Assembly (NCBI GenBank): GCA_017464305.1
Contig: JAFUDS010000001.1
Coordinates: 263,747 to 327,746, forward strand
DNA: 64,000 nt
Origin: Clostridia bacterium
GTDB lineage: Bacteria; Bacillota; Clostridia; Christensenellales; Aristaeellaceae
Direction: 5' to 3'
A program made the translations under genes and the position numbers. The notes under the pieces were generated by a model. The model had not been told where the DNA came from. It was given only the letters and a program-made list of their open reading frames with translations, and ran no database searches. How positions within the stretch are numbered: the first letter of the stretch is position 1; the number at the start of each line of letters is the position of its first letter. Shown here in pieces: positions 27,491 through 35,833 of the stretch.

Positions 27491-27549
27491 GCTCTCAGAG
27501 AGACGATCGATCGTCCTGCGGTTGCCGCATCGAGTCTAAGGAGGCTGCC

Positions 27550-30500
27550 ATGAGGGGAAAAGAATCCAAACAGGTGAATACAGCGGGGATTATTATTATC
27601 GGCGCGCTGGTGATTACGCTGGTTCTGGCACTGAGTACGATCTGGATGGGCCGAAGCGCTGGCCGGGATACGGAGTCGGCCGTGCGGTCCGTGTCGCTGC
27701 TCTATCTTGACGAGCTGGCCGGGCGAAGAGAGCAGGTCGTGGCGGAGAATCTGAAGGATCGGATCAAGGACATGGAGACAGCGCTGGATCTGATGACGGA
27801 GGAAGATCTGCAGGACGAAGCGCATCGGCAATCCTATCAGATCAAGATGAAGGCCCTGTTCAGCCTGGAAAAGTTCGCCTTCGTGGATGAAGCGGGGCTG
27901 ATCTATACCTCTGTGGGCGTACAGGATGATATTGATACCTATCATTTCGACCCCCAGCAGCTGACCCAGGCGGAGATTTCCCTGAAGAATGTGGAAAGCG
28001 TGGATAAGAAGGTCATCATTGCCATGCCGGTGGATCTGACCTCCGAAGGCCGGCATCTGATCGCCAGCTTCATGGAAATCGATATGAAGGAAATGCTCTC
28101 CGGAGTTTCCATGCAGTCCCAGGAGGAGGGCGCTACCTTCTGCAATATCTACACGGAGGATGGTATCGCCCTGAGCAACACCGTGCTAGGCGGACTGGCC
28201 GGAGAGGATAATCTGCTGGAGGCCATGAAGCAGGCCACCTTTGAGCCGGGATATTCCTATGATGGCTTTCTGGCCGGGTTCCAGGGGGAGCAGCGGGGCG
28301 TGGTCTCCTTTACCTACGACGATGTCCGCGCCACCTTGGCCTATGTCCCGGTGGAAGGGACGGATTGGCTGCTGACCTATCTCATCCGGGAAAGCGTCAT
28401 CAGTGAACAGATTGGCTCCATTTCCGATGGCATCATCCGGCGCAGCGTCGCGCAGTCCGTGCTTATCGTTGTTATTTTGATGGTGCTCTTCACTTATTTG
28501 ATCATGCAGATCAGAAGAAACGCACAGTTGCAGATGGAGCGGGAGACCGCGGACGCAGAGAACCGGGTGAAGCAGCAGGGGCTGGAGCATCGGCTCCGCC
28601 TGCAGGAGGAGCTCCTGGCCCAGAAGAAGCAGCAGGAAGAGCAAACCCGGATGATCACCGCCCTGGCTTCGGATTACTGGAGCGTTTATTACCTGGATCT
28701 GGATCGGGACGAGGGCGTTTGCTATCAGGCCCATGACGACGTGCAAAACGGCCTCCATGTGGGGGATCGCTTCCGGTATGTAGAATCGTTTACCGCCTAC
28801 GCCAAGGAAAATATCCGGGAGGAATATCAGGAGGATTTCCTGCAGTTCATTCATCCCCAGAATGTGAAGAACCGGCTGCGGGAACAGCGGGTAATCTCTC
28901 ATCGGTATATGGTGCATCGGAATGATCGGGATACCTGGGAGGAGGTCCGCTTCGCAGGGGTCCGACATCCGGAGGATCGAGCGGATCACCTGGTGCACGC
29001 GGTGGGCGCGTGCTTTGTGGATGTGGATCTGGAAACCCGAAAGGCCATGGCTCAGAATCAGGCGCTGCAGGATGCGCTGAGCGCGGCGGAATCAGCCAAC
29101 AAGGCGAAAACCGCCTTCCTGTCCAACATGAGCCATGAGATTCGTACGCCCATGAATGCCATCATCGGCCTGGATAATATCGCCCTGAATGATCCGGATA
29201 TTTCCGAAACCACCCGGGAGCATCTGGAGAAGATCGGCACCTCAGCCCATCATCTGCTGGGCATCATTAACGATATCCTGGATATGAGCCGCATTGAGTC
29301 CGGCCGCATGGTAATCAAGAGCGAGGAGTTCTCCTTCGCCAAGGCCCTGGCCCAGGTAAATACAATCATTAACGGCCAGTGCCGGGATAAGGGACTGACC
29401 TACGATTGCCAGGTGCTGGGGAAGGTGGACGATTACTACATCGGGGACGACATGAAGCTGCGCCAGGTGATGATTAACATCCTGGGGAACGCGGTCAAGT
29501 TCACCCCGGAGGGCCGGTTGGTCTCCTTTACGGTGGAGGAAACGGCCCGATATGAAGGGAAAGCCACCTTGCGGCTGGTGATGAAGGACACAGGCATCGG
29601 CATGAGCGAGGAATTCCTGCCGAAAATGTTCGACGCCTTTGCCCAGGAGGATTCCTCCAGCACGAACCGCTTTGGCAGCACAGGGCTGGGAATGCCCATC
29701 ACCAAGAGCATTGTGGAGCTGATGAACGGAACCATTGACGTGCAGTCCAAGAAGGGAGAAGGAACCACCTTCACGGTCACCGTAACGCTGCTGGAATCCG
29801 ACCGAAAAACCGGAACGGAGGAGAGCGGCGGGCTTCCGACGGACGATATGTGCGTGCTGGTGATCGATGATGATCCCATCGCCTGTGATCATGCCCAGGT
29901 GGTGCTGGGCCAGGTGGGCATCCGCTGCGAGAAGGCCCTGTCCGGCGCGGAGGGGCTGGAGATGGCGAAGCTGAGACACGCCCGGAGAGAACCCTATCAT
30001 CTGATTCTGGTGGACTGGCGGATGCCGGAGATGGACGGCGTGGAAACAACGAGGCAGATTCGCGCCGCGGTAGGCGAGGAAATCCCGGTGATCATCCTGA
30101 CCTCCTACAGCTGGGAGGACATCGCGGAGGAAGCTCTGGCCGCCGGCGTAGATACCTTCGTCGCCAAACCGCTGTTTGTGGGCTCCGTGCTGGATGAATT
30201 CCGGGAAGCCTTCCGGAAGAAGAATGCTCAGCTGGTGCAGCGGGTTGTAGATCTGAAGGGGAGACGAATTCTCCTGGCGGAGGATGTGCAGATCAACGCG
30301 GAGATCATGATGATGGTACTGTCCATGCGGGAGATGGAAGTGGAGCACGCGGAGAACGGCCGAATCGCGGTGGAGATGTTTACAGCCAGCGCGCCGGGAT
30401 ACTATGACGCGATTCTGATGGATATGCGGATGCCGGAGATGGATGGCCTGGAGGCCACGAAGACGATTCGCGCACTGGGGCGGAAGGACGCGGAGGAGAT

Positions 30501-30639
30501 TCCGATCATCGCACTGACCGCCAATGCCTTTGACGAGGATGTACAGCGGAGCATGCAGGCCGGGTTGAACGCTCACCTGAGCAAGCCCGTGGAGCCAGAA
30601 GCGCTGTTCAAAACCCTGGAAAGTCTGATTCGGGCTTGA
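27550..30639 (+). CDS. Hybrid sensor histidine kinase with two receiver domains
   Basis: 1029-residue membrane sensor. A first membrane helix (about 13-36) and a second (about 300-322) enclose an extracytoplasmic sensing domain of Cache-like size. A coiled coil and a PAS-like region follow, then the HisKA dimerisation box SNMSHEIRTPMNAIIGL (phospho-His near residue 530), an ATPase domain with N box (NILGNAVKFTPEG) and G boxes (DTGIGMSEEF, STGLGMPITKSI), a first receiver with LVDWRMPEMDG (near 820) and a second with LMDMRMPEMDG (near 956). There is no HPt domain and no response regulator gene nearby, so output must pass through a separate phosphotransferase or stay internal. ATG preceded by AAGGAGG. 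Confidence 0.93.
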   Translation: MRGKESKQVNTAGIIIIGALVITLVLALSTIWMGRSAGRDTESAVRSVSLLYLDELAGRREQVVAENLKDRIKDMETALDLMTEEDLQDEAHRQSYQIKMKALFSLEKFAFVDEAGLIYTSVGVQDDIDTYHFDPQQLTQAEISLKNVESVDKKVIIAMPVDLTSEGRHLIASFMEIDMKEMLSGVSMQSQEEGATFCNIYTEDGIALSNTVLGGLAGEDNLLEAMKQATFEPGYSYDGFLAGFQGEQRGVVSFTYDDVRATLAYVPVEGTDWLLTYLIRESVISEQIGSISDGIIRRSVAQSVLIVVILMVLFTYLIMQIRRNAQLQMERETADAENRVKQQGLEHRLRLQEELLAQKKQQEEQTRMITALASDYWSVYYLDLDRDEGVCYQAHDDVQNGLHVGDRFRYVESFTAYAKENIREEYQEDFLQFIHPQNVKNRLREQRVISHRYMVHRNDRDTWEEVRFAGVRHPEDRADHLVHAVGACFVDVDLETRKAMAQNQALQDALSAAESANKAKTAFLSNMSHEIRTPMNAIIGLDNIALNDPDISETTREHLEKIGTSAHHLLGIINDILDMSRIESGRMVIKSEEFSFAKALAQVNTIINGQCRDKGLTYDCQVLGKVDDYYIGDDMKLRQVMINILGNAVKFTPEGRLVSFTVEETARYEGKATLRLVMKDTGIGMSEEFLPKMFDAFAQEDSSSTNRFGSTGLGMPITKSIVELMNGTIDVQSKKGEGTTFTVTVTLLESDRKTGTEESGGLPTDDMCVLVIDDDPIACDHAQVVLGQVGIRCEKALSGAEGLEMAKLRHARREPYHLILVDWRMPEMDGVETTRQIRAAVGEEIPVIILTSYSWEDIAEEALAAGVDTFVAKPLFVGSVLDEFREAFRKKNAQLVQRVVDLKGRRILLAEDVQINAEIMMMVLSMREMEVEHAENGRIAVEMFTASAPGYYDAILMDMRMPEMDGLEATKTIRALGRKDAEEIPIIALTANAFDEDVQRSMQAGLNAHLSKPVEPEALFKTLESLIRA

Positions 30640-30652
30640 TGTAAAAGACGAA

Positions 30653-30703
30653 GGGAGGCCTTTTCCATCTCGTGGAACAAAAGGTCGCCCCTCCGTTTTT
30701 CCC
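30653..30703 (+). terminator. Terminator of the histidine kinase gene
   Basis: GGAGG...CCTTTT...CCA pairs with TGG...AAAAGG...CCTCC and is followed by TTTTT. The arms resemble degenerate versions of the palindrome at 20177-20218. Confidence 0.65.
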
Positions 30704-30872
30704 TTCCCTACCGGTTTATTTCTTCACGCGGAAATGTGTCGTTCCGCCCCAGTGGCTGATAAAATATATAAGCTTGTTGCAACCTAAAGACCTCCTGCTT
30801 CCACTTGACTTGGCGTCATGATTATTGTAGTGCCTTTGCTGAACTGTTTCCTATGAAAAAGGCAAAGAATTC

Positions 30873-31005
30873 ATCTCGGTAAGTCCATTTATTTCACACT
30901 TACCGAGATTTATCGATTTTCAAGATTGTGGGAAAATAAGGTTTAGCACATTTTTTATGCCTAATAAAATCTCGGTAAGTCATTTCCAGAACGGCTTACC
31001 GAGAT
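30873..31005. repeat. Two inverted repeats with a common 11-12 bp arm
   Basis: ATCTCGGTAAGT (30873-30884) pairs with ACTTACCGAGAT (30898-30909); 60 bp further on ATCTCGGTAAG (30969-30979) pairs with CTTACCGAGAT (30995-31005). Loops differ, arms are identical, so the arm is the conserved part. Confidence 0.85.
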
Positions 31006-31043
31006 GAAACCATGAAACGGAGGGACGAGGAGTTTTGAAGCTG

Positions 31044-32342
31044 TTAATTCGCCTCTTCCTCTTCCCCTAACCTGGAATTGAAGGCCACGGCAAAGCCGGC
31101 GGAGCAGGCCAGGAAAATGATGGCGACCAGATTCATAGCCCCCAGCACCCATCCACTGAGGCGAATGTTCAGCAGCTGCTGCAGGCAGATGACGAAGAGG
31201 AGATTGGCGGAAAGGGTATCGAAATAATTCACCCCGGCGCATCGATGCTGCCGCCAGAAGGCATGGATATTGCTGAAAAGGATCACCAAGCCATTCATGA
31301 TCAACGCGTACAACACCCATCGAAGCCGGGGCAGCCGAGCGGCCAGATAGATCATCATGGCCCCATCCGTCAACAGGCCCAGGCCATGGGACAGGAGGAA
31401 GGACAGGCGATTGGAGGAAGTAAAAATACTACATACCACGTTGAACAGAATTCGAATCCCCTCGCTGAGGCCATAGAACAGCAGGATCATGCGCAGATTA
31501 TCCAGCCCCAGCATGGTAATCAAAGGAATCAACAGCAGCAGGCGCAACATGTTACAGAAAAACAAAACGGTTTGCCGCCCCGGGGTGGTTTTCTCCTTCT
31601 GCACGCCCCGGGTCTGGGCCGCCATCTGGCGGATGCGCAGATTCAGCTCGTCCGACACCCGCTCCGTTTCCTGGCGGGAATCCGCCTCCGGGTCATAGGT
31701 CACCATCTCCCCCAGGCGAATCTGATGATGCTGCTCATCAATATAGCAGGGGCAAAAGCGCAGCACTTTCCCCGTCTTCCGATGATACAGCCGGCCCAGC
31801 ATGGCAAAGCCGGAGAAGAATGGGGTCACGGAGGTCAGGGAATATTCCGGAAAGCCCGTTTCCGGAAAGATCAGCAGATTATGCCCTTGCTCCAGGGCGG
31901 CGATACTCTGGCGCATGGTGGAAATCAGCTTGGTGGGCTGATGCCGATTGACGGGGATCATGCCGAAACGGTTCAGCACCCGCACCGCCAGGGCTGCCAG
32001 CTTCCCACAGATCCACTCCGCCTGCTTCTCCCCCAGGAACGGCAGCATGCGCTTTACCCCGGGTAGGAAGGCCTTGGCGGAGGTCTCCGCCTGGACAATA
32101 TCCTCATTCATCCAGATATTGGACACCACGGGCATGGACAGCACGAAGCTGACGGGGCCAAAAATATTATAATGATTGGCGACGAACACCACCGGCTCCT
32201 GGCTGTTTTGCAGCTCCTCCGGCAGATTCACTTTACAATGGAAATAAGGGTACAGAATCCGGTACACCCATCGCATGGGCTTGGTTTCGAAACCGGGGCG
32301 CTGCTTAAATTTAATCTTTTTGAGAGGCTGTGCGTTTTCCAC
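31044..32342 (-). CDS. Lysophospholipid acyltransferase-like protein with C-terminal membrane domain
   Basis: 432 residues. The N-terminal ~240 residues resemble PlsC-type acyltransferases, with ANHYNIFGPVSF near residue 58 and LIFPETGFPEYS near 155. The usual catalytic motif is HX4D; here the fifth residue after His is Gly, so catalysis is uncertain. The C-terminal half is a bundle of about six hydrophobic helices of unknown type. The start chosen is a GTG with GGAGG nine bases upstream, which begins just after the capA stop codon; capA and this gene are probably co-transcribed. Confidence 0.78.
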   Translation of the reverse strand: MENAQPLKKIKFKQRPGFETKPMRWVYRILYPYFHCKVNLPEELQNSQEPVVFVANHYNIFGPVSFVLSMPVVSNIWMNEDIVQAETSAKAFLPGVKRMLPFLGEKQAEWICGKLAALAVRVLNRFGMIPVNRHQPTKLISTMRQSIAALEQGHNLLIFPETGFPEYSLTSVTPFFSGFAMLGRLYHRKTGKVLRFCPCYIDEQHHQIRLGEMVTYDPEADSRQETERVSDELNLRIRQMAAQTRGVQKEKTTPGRQTVLFFCNMLRLLLLIPLITMLGLDNLRMILLFYGLSEGIRILFNVVCSIFTSSNRLSFLLSHGLGLLTDGAMMIYLAARLPRLRWVLYALIMNGLVILFSNIHAFWRQHRCAGVNYFDTLSANLLFVICLQQLLNIRLSGWVLGAMNLVAIIFLACSAGFAVAFNSRLGEEEEAN

Positions 32343-32346
32343 GGAA

Positions 32347-33495
32347 TTATTCCTCCACCACGGGCCAGGTCCGGAAGTCCACATACCCCGTCGTCAGGAA
32401 GCTTTCCGGCAGGGAGGGGGCGGGAGAGGCCTTATGCTTGGGATAACCATTATAATACATCTTTTCCCACACCTGCTCCTTCCCCGCCTGATCCTGAATC
32501 GGATAGGGGCGGAAATCGGAATCCTTATGCATCTTAAAGGGCATGGCATACAGCTCCCGAGGGGTCAGAGTGCCATCCTCATGAATATCGAAGGAGATCT
32601 GGGCCACGACGGTGTCATCATCCCGGGGGGCAGCATTGGCGCCGAAGGTAAAGTTGCTAAGGCCGTAGAAGATGACCTTGCCCTTATACCACCGAATCAT
32701 CTGGCAGGTATGGCTGCCATGGCCAAAGACCATATCAAACCCGGCGTCGATCAGCTGATAGCCATACTTCTGATTCCCGTCCAGGGAATATTCCTTATAA
32801 TTGGACTTGCCCCGGTTGGGCTCCGTGCCCCAATGGGCGGAGGCGATGACGAAGGTGCAGCCCTCCGCCCGCAGGCTCTCCATGGCGGCCACATATTTCT
32901 TCAGCTTTTGCGCGTTCATGGGATAGGTATATCCCACGAAGCCCACCTTAACCCCCTTCACGGTGACGGAATAGGTAATGTCATCATAGAAGGCGCCGAT
33001 GCCCAGGGCCCGCAGGTTCTCCGCCGTGTCTACCTGGCCCTGCTTGCCGAAATCCACGCCGCAATGGTTATTCGCCAGGTTGCAAACATCCACATTACCT
33101 AACTTCAACACCTGGGCGTACTCCGGCGGGGCGATCATGGCCATGAGAGCCTTGGTGGTTTTCCGGCGGTCAGAGAAGGTACCTTCGCAATTGGCCACGG
33201 TCAGATCGTCCTGGGCGAACATATCCGCCACCAGGCTGAAGGGATAATCGAAGCCCGCCTCCCCGATCTTATAGACATAGCCGCTGCGGTACCCCAGATT
33301 CTGCACCTGGTCGCCGATGGTGCAATCCCCGATCAGGGAAAAGGTAAAGATATCCGGCCCGCTCTCCAATTGGCTGGAAACGGGCTGAATCTCCCCGGCG
33401 GAAGCGCCCACCTCCTGCGAGGATTCCGCCGGCGCGGCGGAGAGCAGGGAAAACAGTATCAAGGCACACAGGGCCAGGCTAACCCATTTTTTCAT
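32347..33495 (-). CDS. CapA family secreted metallophosphatase-like protein
   Basis: 382 residues with a signal peptide (about 1-23, ending near APAES). The mature part has the CapA/PgsA calcineurin-like fold: FSLIGDCTIGDQ near residue 51, VANCEGTFSD near 98, CNLANNHCGVDFG near 138 and FGHGSHTCQ near 257. Family members take part in poly-gamma-glutamate or capsule assembly, but many Clostridia carry CapA proteins without the other pgs genes, and none are seen here. The next gene begins five bases after its stop codon. Confidence 0.9.
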   Translation of the reverse strand: MKKWVSLALCALILFSLLSAAPAESSQEVGASAGEIQPVSSQLESGPDIFTFSLIGDCTIGDQVQNLGYRSGYVYKIGEAGFDYPFSLVADMFAQDDLTVANCEGTFSDRRKTTKALMAMIAPPEYAQVLKLGNVDVCNLANNHCGVDFGKQGQVDTAENLRALGIGAFYDDITYSVTVKGVKVGFVGYTYPMNAQKLKKYVAAMESLRAEGCTFVIASAHWGTEPNRGKSNYKEYSLDGNQKYGYQLIDAGFDMVFGHGSHTCQMIRWYKGKVIFYGLSNFTFGANAAPRDDDTVVAQISFDIHEDGTLTPRELYAMPFKMHKDSDFRPYPIQDQAGKEQVWEKMYYNGYPKHKASPAPSLPESFLTTGYVDFRTWPVVEE

Positions 33496-33546
33496 GGCTG
33501 AGATTACTCCTTCTTTTCTCTGGAAACGCGCCCCTTCATCCAGGGG

Positions 33547-34359
33547 TCACTCCGCATAAATAATATCCTCCCGCAGGCGATAGAGGGTGGCGCCCCGCTT
33601 CTTATGGCAGAAGGCACTGGCCCACCACTCCACGCTCTTGACGGCCTCATACTGCACCAGGCCGTATCGGATGCCATCGATCTTTCCGCCCCGCATGTTG
33701 CTATCCATCCAGTGGATCTCGTCCGTGTCCGGGTCATAGGACAGCATGATGGCGCTATGGGCCCCCACGCCATATTCATAATCCGCGGACATCTGGAAAT
33801 AATCCCCCCGCTGGGCCTGGCGCATGAAATCCATGGCCCGGGCCAGGTTTTCCTCCTTGCTCTGGTCCGCGTCGTAGATGAACTGGGCCGCCACCTGGAA
33901 GGGGTTCCCCTTCTCCGGAGCCACCTCCTCCCACAGGAAGCCATAGGCATAGGGCTTACATTGCTTGGCAGGCAGGTTATTGGGAATCACCAACGGGGTA
34001 TCCGGAAATTCCGCCATACGGAAATCATCCCGGTTCTGGCGGAACAGATAAACCGTAAAATTCTTGCAGACGTAAATATCCGAGGCATAATGGGCCCGCT
34101 TCCGTTTGCCATCCGCATCGTCATAGAGCTTTTTTCCCAGGGCAACGATGCGGTCGATGAAGTCTTCCCGAGCATCATTTACCACTTTCGTCTCAATTTC
34201 CGGTTCGATTTGTTCCGGAATTTCCACATCATCATCATCCAGGAGCACATTTTCAACAATTTCTTCCACCAGGAGGTCTTCTTCCTCCTCTTCGCCCCAG
34301 GCCAGGAGGGGCAGCAGCATCGCCAGGCACAAAAGCAGCGCCAGCGCTCTTTTTTTCAC
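33547..34359 (-). CDS. Secreted protein with papain-like (CHAP/NlpC-type) amidase fold, tentative
   Basis: 270 residues, beginning at a GTG with GGAGG ten bases upstream. A signal peptide (KKRALALLLCLAMLLPLLAWG) is followed by a strongly acidic stretch (about 23-58). The C-terminal part has the order of a cysteine peptidase: Cys in DIYVCKNFTVY near residue 98, His in AHSAIMLSY near 203 and an Asp/Asn in WMDSNMRGG near 218, preceded by GDYFQM. This resembles surface amidase domains of Clostridia, but overall identity to a named family is uncertain. It has its own promoter and lies upstream of capA. Confidence 0.6.
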   Translation of the reverse strand: MKKRALALLLCLAMLLPLLAWGEEEEEDLLVEEIVENVLLDDDDVEIPEQIEPEIETKVVNDAREDFIDRIVALGKKLYDDADGKRKRAHYASDIYVCKNFTVYLFRQNRDDFRMAEFPDTPLVIPNNLPAKQCKPYAYGFLWEEVAPEKGNPFQVAAQFIYDADQSKEENLARAMDFMRQAQRGDYFQMSADYEYGVGAHSAIMLSYDPDTDEIHWMDSNMRGGKIDGIRYGLVQYEAVKSVEWWASAFCHKKRGATLYRLREDIIYAE

Positions 34360-34413
34360 GCTCGAAGGACCTCCTTTCCCTGGCCCAGGCCAGGCAGATT
34401 GCATTCGGCAGGT

Positions 34414-34443
34414 ATTATACCACAAAGCAAAGAACCCCATCAA
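34414..34443 (-). promoter_or_regulatory. Promoter of the secreted papain-like gene
   Basis: Minus-strand TTGATG (34438-34443) and TATAAT (34414-34419), 18 bp apart. The -35 box overlaps the 3' end of the Ppx/GppA gene. Confidence 0.7.
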
Positions 34444-35357
34444 ATGCTTTCAAAATAATGCTTCCGGAGAAAACCATCCAGATTGCCATATTCGCTGACC
34501 AGGATCTCCTCCGCCCCCAGATGGCTCATGACCGCCAGGAGAATGCAGATGCCGTGGACCACGATATCCGCCCGGCTGGGCTGGAGCCCCTCCAACTGCA
34601 GCCGCTGCTCCGGCGTCATGCCCGCCAGGGTTTCCCCAATCTGGCGGATCTTCTCTTTTTTCAGACAGTACCCATGCATATAGGTTCGATCCGTCCAGTG
34701 CACGCCTTTGCTCAGGGCTGCCAGGGCAGTAAAAGTGCCGCCCGTGCCAATCCACTTGCCTGGCACAGACGGCGCCTGAATCGTATTCCATTTTTCCCGC
34801 AAAATCTCCCCGGCCGCGTATTCCACCGCCGGCATATCCTCCTTACCATTGATGGCCAGCAGCCGATACAGCCGCACGGCCCCCATCTGGCAGGAAATGG
34901 CCAGATCGATCCGGGCCCCCTGGCCGATGACCAGCTCCGTGCTGCCACCGCCGATATCGATGACGCCGCACCGCTCCCCCCGGGCGGCCACATCCGTAGC
35001 CCCCAGGAAGCTGAGCACGGCTTCCTCTTCCCCGGTAATGATCTCCGGCTCCACCCCGGTCTTTTCCCGCAGCAGGGACAAAAACACCTGCCCGTTCCGG
35101 GCGTCCCGGGAGGCGCTGGTGGCAAAGATATGCAGTTTGTCGCAGCCGATTTTCCCCGCGGAGATGGCCATCCGCTCCACCGCCGTGGCGGTTTTCTCCA
35201 TGCTCTCCGGGCTCAGATTGCCCTTCTCATCCAGGCCGGCGAACAGCCGGGTCCCCTCCCGATCTCGCGTCAGGCGGGTGAAGCCATCCTCCTCCACCTC
35301 CGCAACCAGCATTCGCACCGAGTTAGAGCCGATTCCAATCACCGCAACCTTTTGCAT
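34440..35357 (-). CDS. Ppx/GppA phosphatase family protein
   Basis: 305-residue protein of the ASKHA superfamily that hydrolyses polyphosphate or pppGpp. Motifs: AVIGIGSNSVRMLV at the N-terminus (phosphate 1), VIDIGGGSTELVIGQG near residue 130 (phosphate 2) and WIGTGGTFTALAAL near 210. It is of the short, two-domain type lacking the C-terminal HD domain of E. coli Ppx. Whether polyphosphate or pppGpp is the substrate cannot be told. The start was set at the ATG with GGGAGG upstream. It follows a DivIC-like gene by about 60 bp on the same strand. Confidence 0.9.
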   Translation of the reverse strand: MQKVAVIGIGSNSVRMLVAEVEEDGFTRLTRDREGTRLFAGLDEKGNLSPESMEKTATAVERMAISAGKIGCDKLHIFATSASRDARNGQVFLSLLREKTGVEPEIITGEEEAVLSFLGATDVAARGERCGVIDIGGGSTELVIGQGARIDLAISCQMGAVRLYRLLAINGKEDMPAVEYAAGEILREKWNTIQAPSVPGKWIGTGGTFTALAALSKGVHWTDRTYMHGYCLKKEKIRQIGETLAGMTPEQRLQLEGLQPSRADIVVHGICILLAVMSHLGAEEILVSEYGNLDGFLRKHYFESI

Positions 35358-35421
35358 GCGCGCCTCCCTTGCTGTTTGCATTCTCTGGGGTTATTCCTCT
35401 CCCTGGCGGGAAAGGCATTTT

Positions 35422-35760
35422 TCAATCCGCCATCTCGTCCATCAGTATTTTCAGCTCGCTTTCCGTGTAAGCATACAGCGCGTCCGGATTCGTGAACTGA
35501 AACCGCAGGTCGTTCTTGTTCATAAAGGCATAATTGGTCATGGCGCTGGTGACGATATAATCCTCCGTGTCCACCAGCTTCAGCTCCGCGTCCATGGCCT
35601 TATTTTCCTCCTCCAGCCGGGTCAGGGACAGCCGCAGGGCATTCTCCTGCTGCTGCCGCTCCTCCAATCGGCTGGAGAAAACCAGATACAGAATCAGGAA
35701 CAGCACAGCCAAGATCCCCATGCGCCAGGCAAACCGGCGCCAGTCCATGGTCTTCTGCAT
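35422..35760 (-). CDS. Septum formation initiator (DivIC/FtsL-like) family protein
   Basis: 112-residue bitopic protein: short cytoplasmic start, one helix at about 13-30 (MGILAVLFLILYLVFS), then an extracytoplasmic coiled coil (about 31-65) rich in Glu, Gln and Leu, and a short terminal domain. This is the architecture of FtsB/DivIC, which recruits the septal peptidoglycan synthase. The best-known context (next to ftsK, mazG or S1-domain genes) is absent; Ppx/GppA, downstream here, is another common neighbour. ATG preceded by AAGGAGGG. Confidence 0.82.
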   Translation of the reverse strand: MQKTMDWRRFAWRMGILAVLFLILYLVFSSRLEERQQQENALRLSLTRLEEENKAMDAELKLVDTEDYIVTSAMTNYAFMNKNDLRFQFTNPDALYAYTESELKILMDEMAD

Positions 35761-35833
35761 AGTGCTTCCCTCCTTCTCCTATAAATCTTTCTACACCGTC
35801 TGTCAAATCCCTGCCAGCGCAGGGCGCTTTCCC

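Larger units (their letters stand above)
30640..31043. other. Intergenic region with hairpins and paired inverted repeats
   Basis: 404 bp between convergent genes. It holds a terminator for the kinase gene (30653-30703), an AT-rich stretch without recognised genes, and two inverted repeats that share the same arm sequence (30873-31005). No credible reading frame was seen. Confidence 0.7.
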
